Assembly (NCBI GenBank): GCA_002311645.1
Contig: DBYW01000050.1
Coordinates: 83,785-107,424 of the forward strand
From: Bacteroidales bacterium UBA1176
GTDB lineage: Bacteria > Bacteroidota > Bacteroidia > Bacteroidales > WCHB1-69
Reading direction: 5' to 3'
DNA length: 23,640 nt
Made by a program: the position numbers and the translations under genes. Position 1 is the first letter of the stretch, and each line of letters starts with the position of its first letter. Shown here in pieces: positions 8,501-15,631 of the stretch. The notes under the pieces were generated by a model. It made no database searches. It was not told where the DNA came from and saw nothing but the letters and a program-made list of their open reading frames with translations.

Positions 8501-9334
8501 GAAGTGAGTACCAGTCCTGTTTCAGTTGTGACAATGAATTCTGCCCTTTGCGGCGGTAATGTGACCTCTGATGGCGGCGACTTGGTGACGGAACGCGGAA
8601 TATGCTGGGGTACATCCCCAATGCCGTCCGTGGCGGGCTCTCATATTGCGGTGGGCGCTGACACAGGTGCCTTCACCATTACTCTTGCCAGTCTTCAGCC
8701 TGCCACAGCCTACTATGTGCGTGCCTATGCAGTCAACAGTGTCGGTACTGCCTACGGCAATGATATAGCTTTTACCACGCCGCTCTGTACGACTGTCGAC
8801 ACCACATTAGTGGTGGATGCTTGTGACTCATTTGTCTGGCAGGATGAAACATACACAAATACAGGTGATTACAGGTTTGTGTTGTCTACCGCCAATGGTT
8901 GCGACAGCATTGTCACCTTGCAGTTGACCATTCATCATCCTACCGACACCATCATCTATATGTCCACTTCGGCTCCTTATCAGTGGCACGGTACATGGTA
9001 TGATACTTCAGGCGTCTATACGATAACCCTTCAGGATATGTATGGGTGTGACTCTGTCGTGACGCTGAATTTGAGTGTGGGCATCCGGAATTTGGATAGT
9101 GAAGTCGGCATCATCACCGCTTATCCCAATCCAACCACGGGTCAAGTGCTGCTAAAGACCAATACCGCTGACGGACAGATTGTTGTCTATGATATGTATG
9201 GTAAACAAGTGGCCGTTGTCTCCGTGGTGGCAGGTTGTGCTATAATCGACCTGAGTGGTTGTGCCAATGGAGTTTATGTGGTCCGTTTGACAAGCTCTGA
9301 TGGATCAGCTGTCACCAAGTTGGTGAAAGAATAG
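5597..9334 (+). CDS. Secreted C10 (streptopain-type) cysteine peptidase with two FISUMP modules and T9SS sorting domain
   Basis: A 1245-residue secreted protease. Domains in order: signal peptide/membrane anchor within residues 1-35; a Spi-like propeptide (about 36-140, including FYVFNIADGFVMVAADDRVRPVLAY); a C10 catalytic domain with Cys204 in GCVATAMGQIMRYWQYP, His351 in GGHAFVCDGY and the following NWGWSG; FISUMP module 1 (about 408-634); a fibronectin-III-like region (about 635-735); FISUMP module 2 (about 740-958); a second Fn3-like region (about 960-1062); two short repeats ending NGCDSIVTL and YGCDSVVTL (about 1070-1161); and a T9SS type A sorting domain from YPNPTTG (about 1172) to the end. 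Both catalytic residues are present, so activity is plausible. The start lies 6 bases after the preceding stop; an in-frame ATG at 5615 is an alternative. The FISUMP function is unknown, perhaps binding or adhesion. Confidence 0.93.
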   Translation: MSKILNMIYIRNVVLWMSLSFVLLLAGWPALMWANPVDPADARRVAVNFFARKAEISLRSDAATMEAQLVYTATFSSDRSGNDENAFYVFNIADGFVMVAADDRVRPVLAYSLDESFYAEGMPANIRFFMDEYVREIAQILSDPMLDNSLETEWRAALSLNADLNRNVTVISPLLTTRWNQNSYYNNMCPADTAGPNDHTYVGCVATAMGQIMRYWQYPTTGTGSHSYVANNSVVGYGDYGTLSADFANTTYQYNMMPNQLTANTSAVQVNAVAELLFHCGVSVEMMYGPLGSGSYSTDVPSALQTYFGYPYCMRVKRSDYTADAWTLLVKTELDRLRPVYYNGQGDAGGHAFVCDGYDADNYFHFNWGWSGNNNGYFLLSNLNPSTYEFNSQQAAIIGVRVPQSVQACQGMDSIADIDGNVYHTVQVGQQCWLRENIRSTRYADGTPVAASVSDTSSTLPFRYAPGNDTVLVSEYGYLYNWRAAMGNSPSSTSSPSGVQGICPTGWHLPSYSELRDLRNFMESQAAYHCNTSDTSTAAAMASQWGWHTSSVSCAPGNNPTANNETGLTLCPAGRFSAGNYSGLDYYCYLWSTTEYTAGKPRIVRLAYNDAEFSTGWYANNKRLGYSVRCVRDMYLSINTLSVSNVSDTTAMCGGVAMVYGSDSIVDKGVCWSSQSSFPTLSDYFVSDTSGAGTYSVTITGLQPGTTYYVRAYGIDNHGLTAYGTVMSFTTTGQTPFRCGISTISDYDGNVYQTIAMGSQCWTRQNIRTTHYADGSSIPLSTTDNDTSPCRYLPDNDTNLVEDYGYLYNWLAVMHGDSSSVSNPSGVKGLCPDGWHIPSFVEWELLYTTLVNTASYHCDGGDTSQARAVASTTGWYSCSVPCSPGYAPSENNNSGFSIYPAGFYASNTAYNRGYESSFWSATEFQAEKPYIAVIQYNVVEFSPYYCSNFVSPGRSVRCVRDTAERSLPEVSTSPVSVVTMNSALCGGNVTSDGGDLVTERGICWGTSPMPSVAGSHIAVGADTGAFTITLASLQPATAYYVRAYAVNSVGTAYGNDIAFTTPLCTTVDTTLVVDACDSFVWQDETYTNTGDYRFVLSTANGCDSIVTLQLTIHHPTDTIIYMSTSAPYQWHGTWYDTSGVYTITLQDMYGCDSVVTLNLSVGIRNLDSEVGIITAYPNPTTGQVLLKTNTADGQIVVYDMYGKQVAVVSVVAGCAIIDLSGCANGVYVVRLTSSDGSAVTKLVKE

Positions 9335-9351
9335 AAACGGTCGTTGGACGA

Positions 9352-10899
9352 TTATTTCTGCAGGGGCAGGTAAATGATGAATGTACTGCCCTTGCCCACT
9401 TCGCTCTGCACCTCAATCTTGCCTTTGTGAAGCGAGACGATTTTTTTCACATACCCTAATCCGAGACCATACCCCTTGACATTGTGTACATTGCCTTTGG
9501 GAATGCGGTAGAAGTTCTCGAAAATGTTGGAGATGGCCTTTTTGGGAATGCCGATGCCCTTGTCGGTGACGGAAAGCAGGAATTGTTTGCCGTTGGATTG
9601 CGTGTTGATGAGGATCTCGGGTGCGCCTTGGGAATACTTGATGCCGTTCTCCACCAAGTTGATGATGACGTTCTCCAGATGCGATTTGTCGCCAAAAAGT
9701 TCGTGGGTGTCAGCGTTGAGCGCCAAGTTGAGGGAGCCCATGGAAGAGGAAATTTGCAGGGCGATGCTGTCGGCGACCTTGTGAATGAGTTCGTGCATGT
9801 CAATCAGTTCCATGTTCATCTTTACCTGTCCCTTCTTGAGTTGTGCGGTTTGAAGGATAGTGGTAACCATGTTCTTGAGTCGGTTGTTTTCGTCGCGGAT
9901 GATGCCGATGTAGGCCTCTCGCATGTCTGCGTTGCTGTGCAGGGTGGGGTCGGAGAGGGCCTCGCATGCGAGTGAGATGGTGGAAATGGGTGTCTTGAAC
10001 TCATGGGTCATGTTGTTGACGAATTCGTTGGTCACCTCCGACAGTTTTTTTTGGCGGTAAAGTGAATAGAGGGCTACGATGGAGATGGTGAAGGAGACCA
10101 CGAGCAGGCCGAGAATGAGGATGACAATGGTGCTCATTCTCTGTAAGAAGATGCCGCGTTCGGCAGGGAAGTAAAGGATGATGTAGTGTGGGGAACTGAC
10201 TTTTTCGTTGTATTTCAGGCGGAAGACGTACTCGCTTTTCAAAATCTGTTCCGGCGTGACGCTTTGGGGCTCAATGATGAAGTCTGTGGTGAAAGCGTTG
10301 TAGAGGGCGAAGTCGAATCTGGCATTGATGTTCTCCTCTTGGAGGGCGGCTTCGATGATGTTGTGAAGGGTCTTTTTGTTTAGCTTGCGGATGGTGACGC
10401 TGTCGAGTTGCACGAGGTTGGCATCGGTGAAACTGAGGTTGCGCGCGGGATTGTCCTTGGAGTTTTTCGGTGACCAGGGGTCGTTGTCGAGCGGAAAGAG
10501 GGCACGGAATGCCTGGCTGAAATATTCCGTGTCGTTCTCCACCATGCGGCTGTTGTTCTCCTTGACGAAAACCACGGACTTGATGACGCCCACAGGTTGG
10601 CCGGTGACTGAGTCGAGCACGAACTTGCGCGTGTGAAATTCCGAGACCACGTCCGTGAGGTCCACTGTGCCAGAAGCGATGGAGTCTTCCATCGTGATCT
10701 TGTCGATGTCCAATGTGTCGTTGAGAATGGTGGCGTCGATGCGCTCCACGATGTCTTCGCCCGCCGTCAGCACCTCGTTGACGAAAATGCTCCGCTGCAC
10801 CTTCTCGGCCTCCGTATAGAGCCTGAAAATGGAAATCGTCAGCAAGATGGAGGTGATGCCAACAAGGAAGAACAGGGTTACGATAATTCTTTTTTTCAT
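9352..10899 (-). CDS. Two-pass membrane sensor histidine kinase, no adjacent response regulator
   Basis: A 515-residue inner-membrane sensor kinase. TM1 spans about residues 5-27, followed by a periplasmic sensor region of about 225 residues with no recognised fold, then TM2 at about 255-281. The HisKA dimerisation domain carries the phosphoacceptor His299 in NNMTHEFKTPIS. The ATPase domain shows the N box NLVENGIKYS (414-423), the G1 box DKGIGIP (446-452), an F box around NIFENFYRI and the G2 box GYGLGLGY (477-484). The architecture recalls RprX-type kinases of Bacteroides, but I cannot confirm orthology. Its start overlaps the stop of the LuxC-like gene by four bases (ATGA), so it is the last gene of that operon. 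No receiver-domain gene lies in the window. It ends 17 bases from the convergent peptidase gene. Confidence 0.93.
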   Translation of the reverse strand: MKKRIIVTLFFLVGITSILLTISIFRLYTEAEKVQRSIFVNEVLTAGEDIVERIDATILNDTLDIDKITMEDSIASGTVDLTDVVSEFHTRKFVLDSVTGQPVGVIKSVVFVKENNSRMVENDTEYFSQAFRALFPLDNDPWSPKNSKDNPARNLSFTDANLVQLDSVTIRKLNKKTLHNIIEAALQEENINARFDFALYNAFTTDFIIEPQSVTPEQILKSEYVFRLKYNEKVSSPHYIILYFPAERGIFLQRMSTIVILILGLLVVSFTISIVALYSLYRQKKLSEVTNEFVNNMTHEFKTPISTISLACEALSDPTLHSNADMREAYIGIIRDENNRLKNMVTTILQTAQLKKGQVKMNMELIDMHELIHKVADSIALQISSSMGSLNLALNADTHELFGDKSHLENVIINLVENGIKYSQGAPEILINTQSNGKQFLLSVTDKGIGIPKKAISNIFENFYRIPKGNVHNVKGYGLGLGYVKKIVSLHKGKIEVQSEVGKGSTFIIYLPLQK

Positions 10900-11873
10900 A
10901 ACTGGCCTAAAAATTGCATGATGTCGATGTTGTTGTCATAGTCGAATAGTGAAGGCGTGTTTGCCTGTCCAAATGGAATCCCTGTCAGGTGCGACGAGAT
11001 GCACTCCTTCCTATGGACTCCGACAGCGGGTTCTTCACCGTCCCGATAATGTTCGAAATATACCACGGCTGTCGGAGGATTGCATTCGGCACTTTCCACA
11101 AACAGGAAGGTTCCGGAATCCATGTAAAACTGCTTGTTCATCAGCCGGATGGATTTCTGGTAATCCAGATGGTTGAGGAATTGGTTGTGTCCTGCAATGC
11201 TTTGGCTTTCCTCATGAAGGATGTGTATGAGGGGCGCGAAATCGTAGTCTTCGGGTACGTACAGCTTGCGGATGGAGCGTGGTGTGCGTCCAAAGTAGAG
11301 GTAAATGTCGTGAGCCAGTGCCCGGAGCTCCTTCTCGGTCTCCTCTCCCGTCAGTATGGCCGCATGGCAGACGGCTTTGCGAAACACATGGGGGAAACGC
11401 GCCAGATGTGTGGCAAGCGCTCCCTCTTCCTTCTCGGGCAAGTCTGCAATGACGGCATCAAACCCGGAAAGTTTGTCGCAGAAAGCGACGCGTCCTGACA
11501 TCGAAGGGGTCAACGCCATTAATGCCGTTGCTAACGTGGGGAACAATGTGATATGTGATTCTGTGCGCACTAAGGCATTATGACCGCTAAGCAATACATA
11601 GAGGATGTCTCGGAAACCTGACAAGGGGGTGCGGAAATTGGGTAGAATCGCAACCGTTTGTGTTTCCGTTTTAGTGCTGGATTTCACATGAACCGCTTCC
11701 AGTAAGAAATCCGTTATGCGATCCAATGAAAGCATGCAGAACTCCGGCGTGAACCAGTTGTGCAACTGATATTGCCTTTCCATTGCAGGCATGAGCGTTA
11801 GCTCTGTCCACTTGGAATTGCAGAGGGCGTCGGCCCATCTTTGAAGGGAATCGTGTAGAGCAGATTCGGCCAT
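10896..11873 (-). CDS. LuxC-like acyl-CoA reductase homologue, apparent loss of catalytic cysteine
   Basis: A 325-residue protein resembling the Bacteroidota acyl-CoA reductases of the LuxC family, which reduce fatty acyl thioesters to aldehydes with NADPH. Matching segments are LSGFRDILYVLLSGHNALVR (about 84-103, family pattern PLVGFHDxLxVLxSG), HVFRKAVCHAAILTGEETEKEL (about 162-183), DIYLYFG then KLYVPEDYDF, and the C-terminal IPFGQANTPSLFDY with IDIMQFL. Relatives I recall read YFGLGCRNVSK at the active-site cysteine; here residues 195-203 read GRTPRSIRK, with no cysteine. The AGNIPLVG cofactor-side motif is also altered to PNFRTPLSG. The product may be inactive or repurposed. The start at 11873 is preferred because its ATG shares a base with the malic enzyme stop (TAATG); an ATG at 11888 would overlap that gene further. 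Confidence 0.75.
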   Translation of the reverse strand: MAESALHDSLQRWADALCNSKWTELTLMPAMERQYQLHNWFTPEFCMLSLDRITDFLLEAVHVKSSTKTETQTVAILPNFRTPLSGFRDILYVLLSGHNALVRTESHITLFPTLATALMALTPSMSGRVAFCDKLSGFDAVIADLPEKEEGALATHLARFPHVFRKAVCHAAILTGEETEKELRALAHDIYLYFGRTPRSIRKLYVPEDYDFAPLIHILHEESQSIAGHNQFLNHLDYQKSIRLMNKQFYMDSGTFLFVESAECNPPTAVVYFEHYRDGEEPAVGVHRKECISSHLTGIPFGQANTPSLFDYDNNIDIMQFLGQL

Positions 11874-13318
11874 TACAGTTCTGCGCACACTTGCTGGATG
11901 ATTTCGTTGACTTTCTCTTCGGGGAAGGGCTGTATATAGCCTCTGTCTTGAAAGAGTTCCACCAGTTCATGAGTCTCCTGGATGTCCTTGCATGCGATGT
12001 CGTAGACCTCCTGCCAGGTGCGCGTCTTGCGTGCCACGCCGTCCTCAATGGCCTGCATGGCGACGTCGGCGGCCACGTTGGGGAAGAGGTCACTGTCCAT
12101 CATGGTGGGCATGATGCGTTCCTGCGAGATGCCCTGTTTCTCGGCAAAGTCGGCGATGCTATGGGCGGCGCGGATGGCCATGGCGTCGGTGATCTTGCTG
12201 GCTGATACTAACAGCGTGCCCTTGAGGATAGCGGGAAAGCACACCGAGTTGTTGACCTGGTTGGGGAAATCTCCGCGGCCGGTGGCTACGATGAAGGCGC
12301 CGGCCTCCTTGGCTTTGTAGGGGTAGATCTCCGGTACTGGGTTGGCGCAGGCGAAAACGATGGATTTGTCAGCCATGAGCCGGATCCATTCGGGCTTGAT
12401 GGTGTCGGGACCTGGCTTGGAGAGGGCAATCAGCACATCGGCGTCTTTGAAGGCCCCCTCCGGAGTCTCGACGCAGTTGGGGTTGGTGGTCTGGCAGAGT
12501 TCCCATTTGCGGTAGAAACGCTGGTCGTCGCGGATGTCGGTGCGGTTCTTGTGGAGAGTGCCTTTCGTGTCGAAGATGATGAGGTTTTCGGCTTTCACGC
12601 CGTCAGTGATCATCAACCGTGCAATGGTGGTGTTGGCAGCACCGGCACCGTACAGTACGGCTTTGATGTTCTCCATCGGCTTGCCCACAATTTTCAATGC
12701 GTTGATGAGTCCGGCCAAGGTGACGCATGCAGTGCCTTGGGCGTCGTCGTGCCAGACTGGGATGACGCACTCCTCGCGTAATGTGTCGAGAATGCGGTAG
12801 CAGTTGGGTTGGGAAATGTCTTCCAGATTGATGGCTCCAAAGCTGTGTTGCACCATCTTGACGAACTCGATGACCTTGTCGGCCTGATGCTCACCGTTCT
12901 CGTCGCGACTGTCGATGCAGAGGGGGATGGAGTCCACGCCGCCGAGATATTTCATCAGCATGGCCTTGCCCTCCATCACGCCGAGTCCGCCCGGCGGGGT
13001 GCAGTCGCCGTCGCCTAACACGCGTGTGCTGTCACTGACCACGGCCACGAGGTTGGCGCGGTTGCTGAGGTGGAAGGAGGCATCGTTGTCGTCGCGGATG
13101 GTGGTGGATACAGCCGACACGCCTGGCGTGTACCAGACGTTGAACCAGTTGAATCCGTAGATCGGTGCCTTGGGCAGCGTCTGCATCTTGCCGCCGTAGA
13201 ACTGATGTGCGGCAATAGACATCCTTTTATAGAAAAGCGTCTTGGCCTTGGCCTTCTGCTCCTCGGTGAAATCTTTTGGAAAGAGGGATTCGATGTTGTC
13301 AAGTGTGGGGTTATTCAT
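11873..13318 (-). CDS. Malic enzyme (NAD(P)-dependent, short form without phosphotransacetylase domain)
   Basis: Oxidatively decarboxylates malate to pyruvate and CO2 in the cytoplasm. At 481 residues it is the short form, lacking the C-terminal phosphotransacetylase-like domain of the roughly 760-residue enzymes. Visible are the catalytic-tyrosine motif YTPGVSAVS (residue 63 on), GKAMLMKYLGGVDSIPLCID with the catalytic-lysine region near 118, HDDAQGT (190-196) with metal-binding aspartates, the nucleotide loop GAGAAN (224-229), FACANPVPEIYP, and ATGRGDFPNQVNN. The stretch VLGDGDCTPPGGLG before the lysine differs from the usual LGLGNIGP form. The start is placed at 13318 because the 37 codons upstream (to 13429) look like translated leader and reach into the preceding gene's end. 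It sits 100 bases after the PrsW gene and overlaps the LuxC-like gene by one base. Confidence 0.93.
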   Translation of the reverse strand: MNNPTLDNIESLFPKDFTEEQKAKAKTLFYKRMSIAAHQFYGGKMQTLPKAPIYGFNWFNVWYTPGVSAVSTTIRDDNDASFHLSNRANLVAVVSDSTRVLGDGDCTPPGGLGVMEGKAMLMKYLGGVDSIPLCIDSRDENGEHQADKVIEFVKMVQHSFGAINLEDISQPNCYRILDTLREECVIPVWHDDAQGTACVTLAGLINALKIVGKPMENIKAVLYGAGAANTTIARLMITDGVKAENLIIFDTKGTLHKNRTDIRDDQRFYRKWELCQTTNPNCVETPEGAFKDADVLIALSKPGPDTIKPEWIRLMADKSIVFACANPVPEIYPYKAKEAGAFIVATGRGDFPNQVNNSVCFPAILKGTLLVSASKITDAMAIRAAHSIADFAEKQGISQERIMPTMMDSDLFPNVAADVAMQAIEDGVARKTRTWQEVYDIACKDIQETHELVELFQDRGYIQPFPEEKVNEIIQQVCAEL

Positions 13319-13418
13319 CTTGTATGTGTATGTTTTTTTATAAAATGTATCAATGTTTTTTCTCACCGTCGTTACAACCTCAGGAAAGGGCGATTTTATG
13401 AACGATGCATGTGGGTGC

Positions 13419-14108
13419 TTATTTTCCAACGACGTGTTTCACTCTTTTGATGGCCCGTCGCCATACCATCAGGAAGAAAATGAAGAAACCAAGGCCGAGG
13501 ACCCCGGCTGTGGTAGGGTCGGCTTCGGCAATGGCATTTTGGGTCATCAGGATGCCGTCATAGATGCCGTGCAGGATGACGGGCACGATGTAGGCCAACA
13601 ACAGGTATGTCCCCTTTTTCCATGGCTTGAACTTGGCCATGGAGAAGAAGTAGCCCATGAAGATGGCGAAGAAAAAGTGGGCGGGCACGGCGAACAAGGC
13701 ACGGCCCACGGCCACGCCGACACCGCCTTGCAGCACATACATCACGTTCTCCAAACCGGCGAACCCTAATCCCACAAAAGCTGCGTATTCCACACCATCG
13801 TAGTACTCGTCAAAATATTGGCTGTTCCAAATGAATAGATAGAGGAAAAACAGTTTGCACAGCTCTTCCGGCAAGGCGGCCATGCAGAAGGCTTGATAAA
13901 GCGCACCTTGTAATTCGCTGGAAAACACCGGATTGATGAATAGGTTGACTACGGACAACAAAATAATATCCAATACAGCGGCCAGTACACCGCCCAGCAG
14001 TGCTTTCATGAGCTGACCAAAGGGTTCTTTCTGATATTTGTCTTTTGCATAGATGTAGCCAAGAAGAAAAATGACGGGGGCGAGGGAAGCAATGAGGATG
14101 ATGGACAT
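13419..14108 (-). CDS. PrsW-family intramembrane metalloprotease
   Basis: A 229-residue polytopic membrane protein of the PrsW/CAAX-protease-like superfamily; the best-known member cleaves an anti-sigma factor in Bacillus. Hydrophobic spans are visible at about residues 1-20, 35-60, 82-95, 105-127, 135-156, 166-187 and 200-217. The putative metal-site residues appear in order: PEELCK with Glu81-Glu82 and Lys85, GLENVMY with Glu120, the PAHFFFAIF histidine at 144, and HGIYDG with His180 and Asp184. This is the standard spacing for the family. The gene starts after an AT-rich repeat spacer downstream of fumC and precedes the malic enzyme gene on the same strand. No sigma/anti-sigma pair is in the window, so its substrate is unknown. 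Confidence 0.9.
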   Translation of the reverse strand: MSIILIASLAPVIFLLGYIYAKDKYQKEPFGQLMKALLGGVLAAVLDIILLSVVNLFINPVFSSELQGALYQAFCMAALPEELCKLFFLYLFIWNSQYFDEYYDGVEYAAFVGLGFAGLENVMYVLQGGVGVAVGRALFAVPAHFFFAIFMGYFFSMAKFKPWKKGTYLLLAYIVPVILHGIYDGILMTQNAIAEADPTTAGVLGLGFFIFFLMVWRRAIKRVKHVVGK

Positions 14109-14120
14109 ACAGTTGAGGTG

Positions 14121-14176
14121 TTGAACTGTTAAACTGTTAAATTATTAATCCATTAAATATTAAACTATGAAATATT
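14121..14176. repeat. Degenerate period-8 tandem repeat, TTAA-led units
   Basis: Seven consecutive 8-base units can be laid out from 14121: TTGAACTG, TTAAACTG, TTAAATTA, TTAATCCA, TTAAATAT, TAAACTAT, GAAATATT. The first three are closest to each other and the array decays rightward. It lies in the 115-base AT-rich spacer between fumC and the PrsW gene. No TTTG-type promoter box is seen within it on the minus strand. Confidence 0.6.
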
Positions 14177-14195
14177 CTGTTTTTTAGTTTTTTAA

Positions 14196-14223
14196 CTATT
14201 ATCTATTATCTATCATCTATCTT
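14196..14223. repeat. Four tandem heptads (CTATTAT type) directly after the fumC stop codon
   Basis: Units read CTATTAT, CTATTAT, CTATCAT, CTATCTT and end exactly where the minus-strand fumC stop begins. On the minus strand the units read ATAATAG-like, so multiple in-frame stops follow fumC. No GC-rich stem is present, so this is not a conventional terminator. Slippage-prone low-complexity DNA is the simplest reading. Confidence 0.65.
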
Positions 14224-15591
14224 TTATCTCATCCACTTGTCAAACTCCTCCTCATTCACCAGTCCCAACTCCAACGCGGCTTCGCGGAGGGTTGTGCCGT
14301 CGGCATGGGCCTTCTGCGCTATTTTGGCGGCATTGTAGTAGCCGATGTGGGGACTGAGTTTTGTGACCAGCATCAGCGAGTTGTTGAGGTGCATGGCGAT
14401 GCGTTCGCGGTTGGGTACGATGCCCTTGAGGCAATGGTCGTTGAAGGAGTCGATGACATCGGCTAACAGGCGTGACGACTGGAGGGTGTTGCGCCCGATG
14501 AGGGGCATGAAGACGTTGAGTTGCAAGTGCCCCTGCATGGCGCCGGTGGTGATGGCCACATCGTTGCCGATCACTTGGCAGCACACCTGAGAGAGCGCCT
14601 CACACTGCGTGGGGTTCACCTTGCCGGGCATGATGGAAGACCCGGGTTCGTTAGCGGGCAACACCACCTCGCCGATGCCGCAGCGCGGCCCGGAGTTGAG
14701 CAGGCGGAAGTCGTTGGCAATCTTCATCAGCGAGACGGCCAAGCGCTTCAGTGCGCCCGATACCTCGGCCATCGAGTCGTGCGTGGCCATCGCCTCGTAC
14801 TTGTTCGGCGAGTTGGTGAAGGTCAGCCCCGTGAACTCGTTGATGTACTTCAGCGCCAATTTGTCGTACCCTTCCGGCGTGTTCAGGCCGTTGCCGACCG
14901 CCGTGCCTCCGATGGGCAGCTCCATGACATGGGTCATGGCACTGCAGATGGCCTCCTTGCCATGCTCCAGTTGGGAGAGATGTCCCGACAGTTCCTGCCC
15001 GAGCGTCAGTGGCGTGGCGTCCATCAGGTGGGTGCGCCCGATCTTTTTGATGTCACTGTATTCGGCAACCTTCTCCCGATAGGTGGCCATCATGCGGTCC
15101 AGGGCGGGAAGCGTGTGCTCTAACAGCATCTTGGTGGTCGCGATGCGCATGCCCGTGGGGAAGATGTCGTTGGTGGACTGCGACTGGTTGACATCGTCGT
15201 TGGGGGACAGGAAGAGCGGGTAGTCGTCAAGCTTGCCGCCATGGAGCTGCTGGCCGCGGTGCGCGATGACCTCATTGACATTCATGTTGGTCTGGGTGCC
15301 GGAGCCCGTCTGCCAGATGTGCAATGGAAACTGGTCGTCCCACTGGCCGGCCAGGATCTCGTCGCAGGCCGTGACGATGAGGTCTCGCTTTTCAGGAGGC
15401 ATGACGCCGAGATCGCAGTTGGCGCAGGCTGCAGCACGCTTGGCAATGGTGATGCCGTAGATGATCTCAATGGGCATCCTCTTCTTGCCGATGACGAAAT
15501 TTACCATGGCGCGTTGCGTCTGTGCACCCCAAAGTTTGTCGCTCTCCACGCTCATCTCGCCGAGCGTGTCTTTTTCAATTCTGTATGTCAT
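14224..15591 (-). CDS. fumC: Fumarate hydratase, class II
   Basis: Interconverts fumarate and malate in the cytoplasm, an iron-independent homotetramer of the fumarase/aspartase superfamily. The 455-residue product carries TGSGTQTNMN (95-104), the substrate-binding NDIFPT region, GRTHLMDATP (185-194) with the catalytic histidine at 188, and the signature GSSIMPGKVNP (317-327) with the catalytic serine at 318. The start at 15591 (MTYRIEK) is chosen because this is where family similarity begins; the frame extends 51 codons upstream into the porin gene but that extension is not family-like. It lies 40 bases after the porin gene on the same strand. With the malic enzyme downstream, the block could link fumarate, malate and pyruvate. 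Confidence 0.97.
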   Translation of the reverse strand: MTYRIEKDTLGEMSVESDKLWGAQTQRAMVNFVIGKKRMPIEIIYGITIAKRAAACANCDLGVMPPEKRDLIVTACDEILAGQWDDQFPLHIWQTGSGTQTNMNVNEVIAHRGQQLHGGKLDDYPLFLSPNDDVNQSQSTNDIFPTGMRIATTKMLLEHTLPALDRMMATYREKVAEYSDIKKIGRTHLMDATPLTLGQELSGHLSQLEHGKEAICSAMTHVMELPIGGTAVGNGLNTPEGYDKLALKYINEFTGLTFTNSPNKYEAMATHDSMAEVSGALKRLAVSLMKIANDFRLLNSGPRCGIGEVVLPANEPGSSIMPGKVNPTQCEALSQVCCQVIGNDVAITTGAMQGHLQLNVFMPLIGRNTLQSSRLLADVIDSFNDHCLKGIVPNRERIAMHLNNSLMLVTKLSPHIGYYNAAKIAQKAHADGTTLREAALELGLVNEEEFDKWMR

Positions 15592-15631
15592 TGTGTTATA
15601 TGTGATTACAAAAGTTGTCGGATAAATTTGC

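Noticed and set aside
9341..9351. TCGT/ACGA pair between the convergent peptidase and kinase genes as a bidirectional terminator
   Set aside because: Four base pairs with a three-base loop and only short flanking T/A runs; too weak to call.
11874..11888. Upstream ATG for the LuxC-like gene at 11888
   Set aside because: It would overlap the malic enzyme by 16 bases; the ATG at 11873 forms the typical TAATG junction.
13319..13429. Upstream extension of the malic enzyme to an ATG at 13429
   Set aside because: The extra 37 residues are not family-like and would reach into the end of the PrsW gene; the ATG at 13318 fits the family start.
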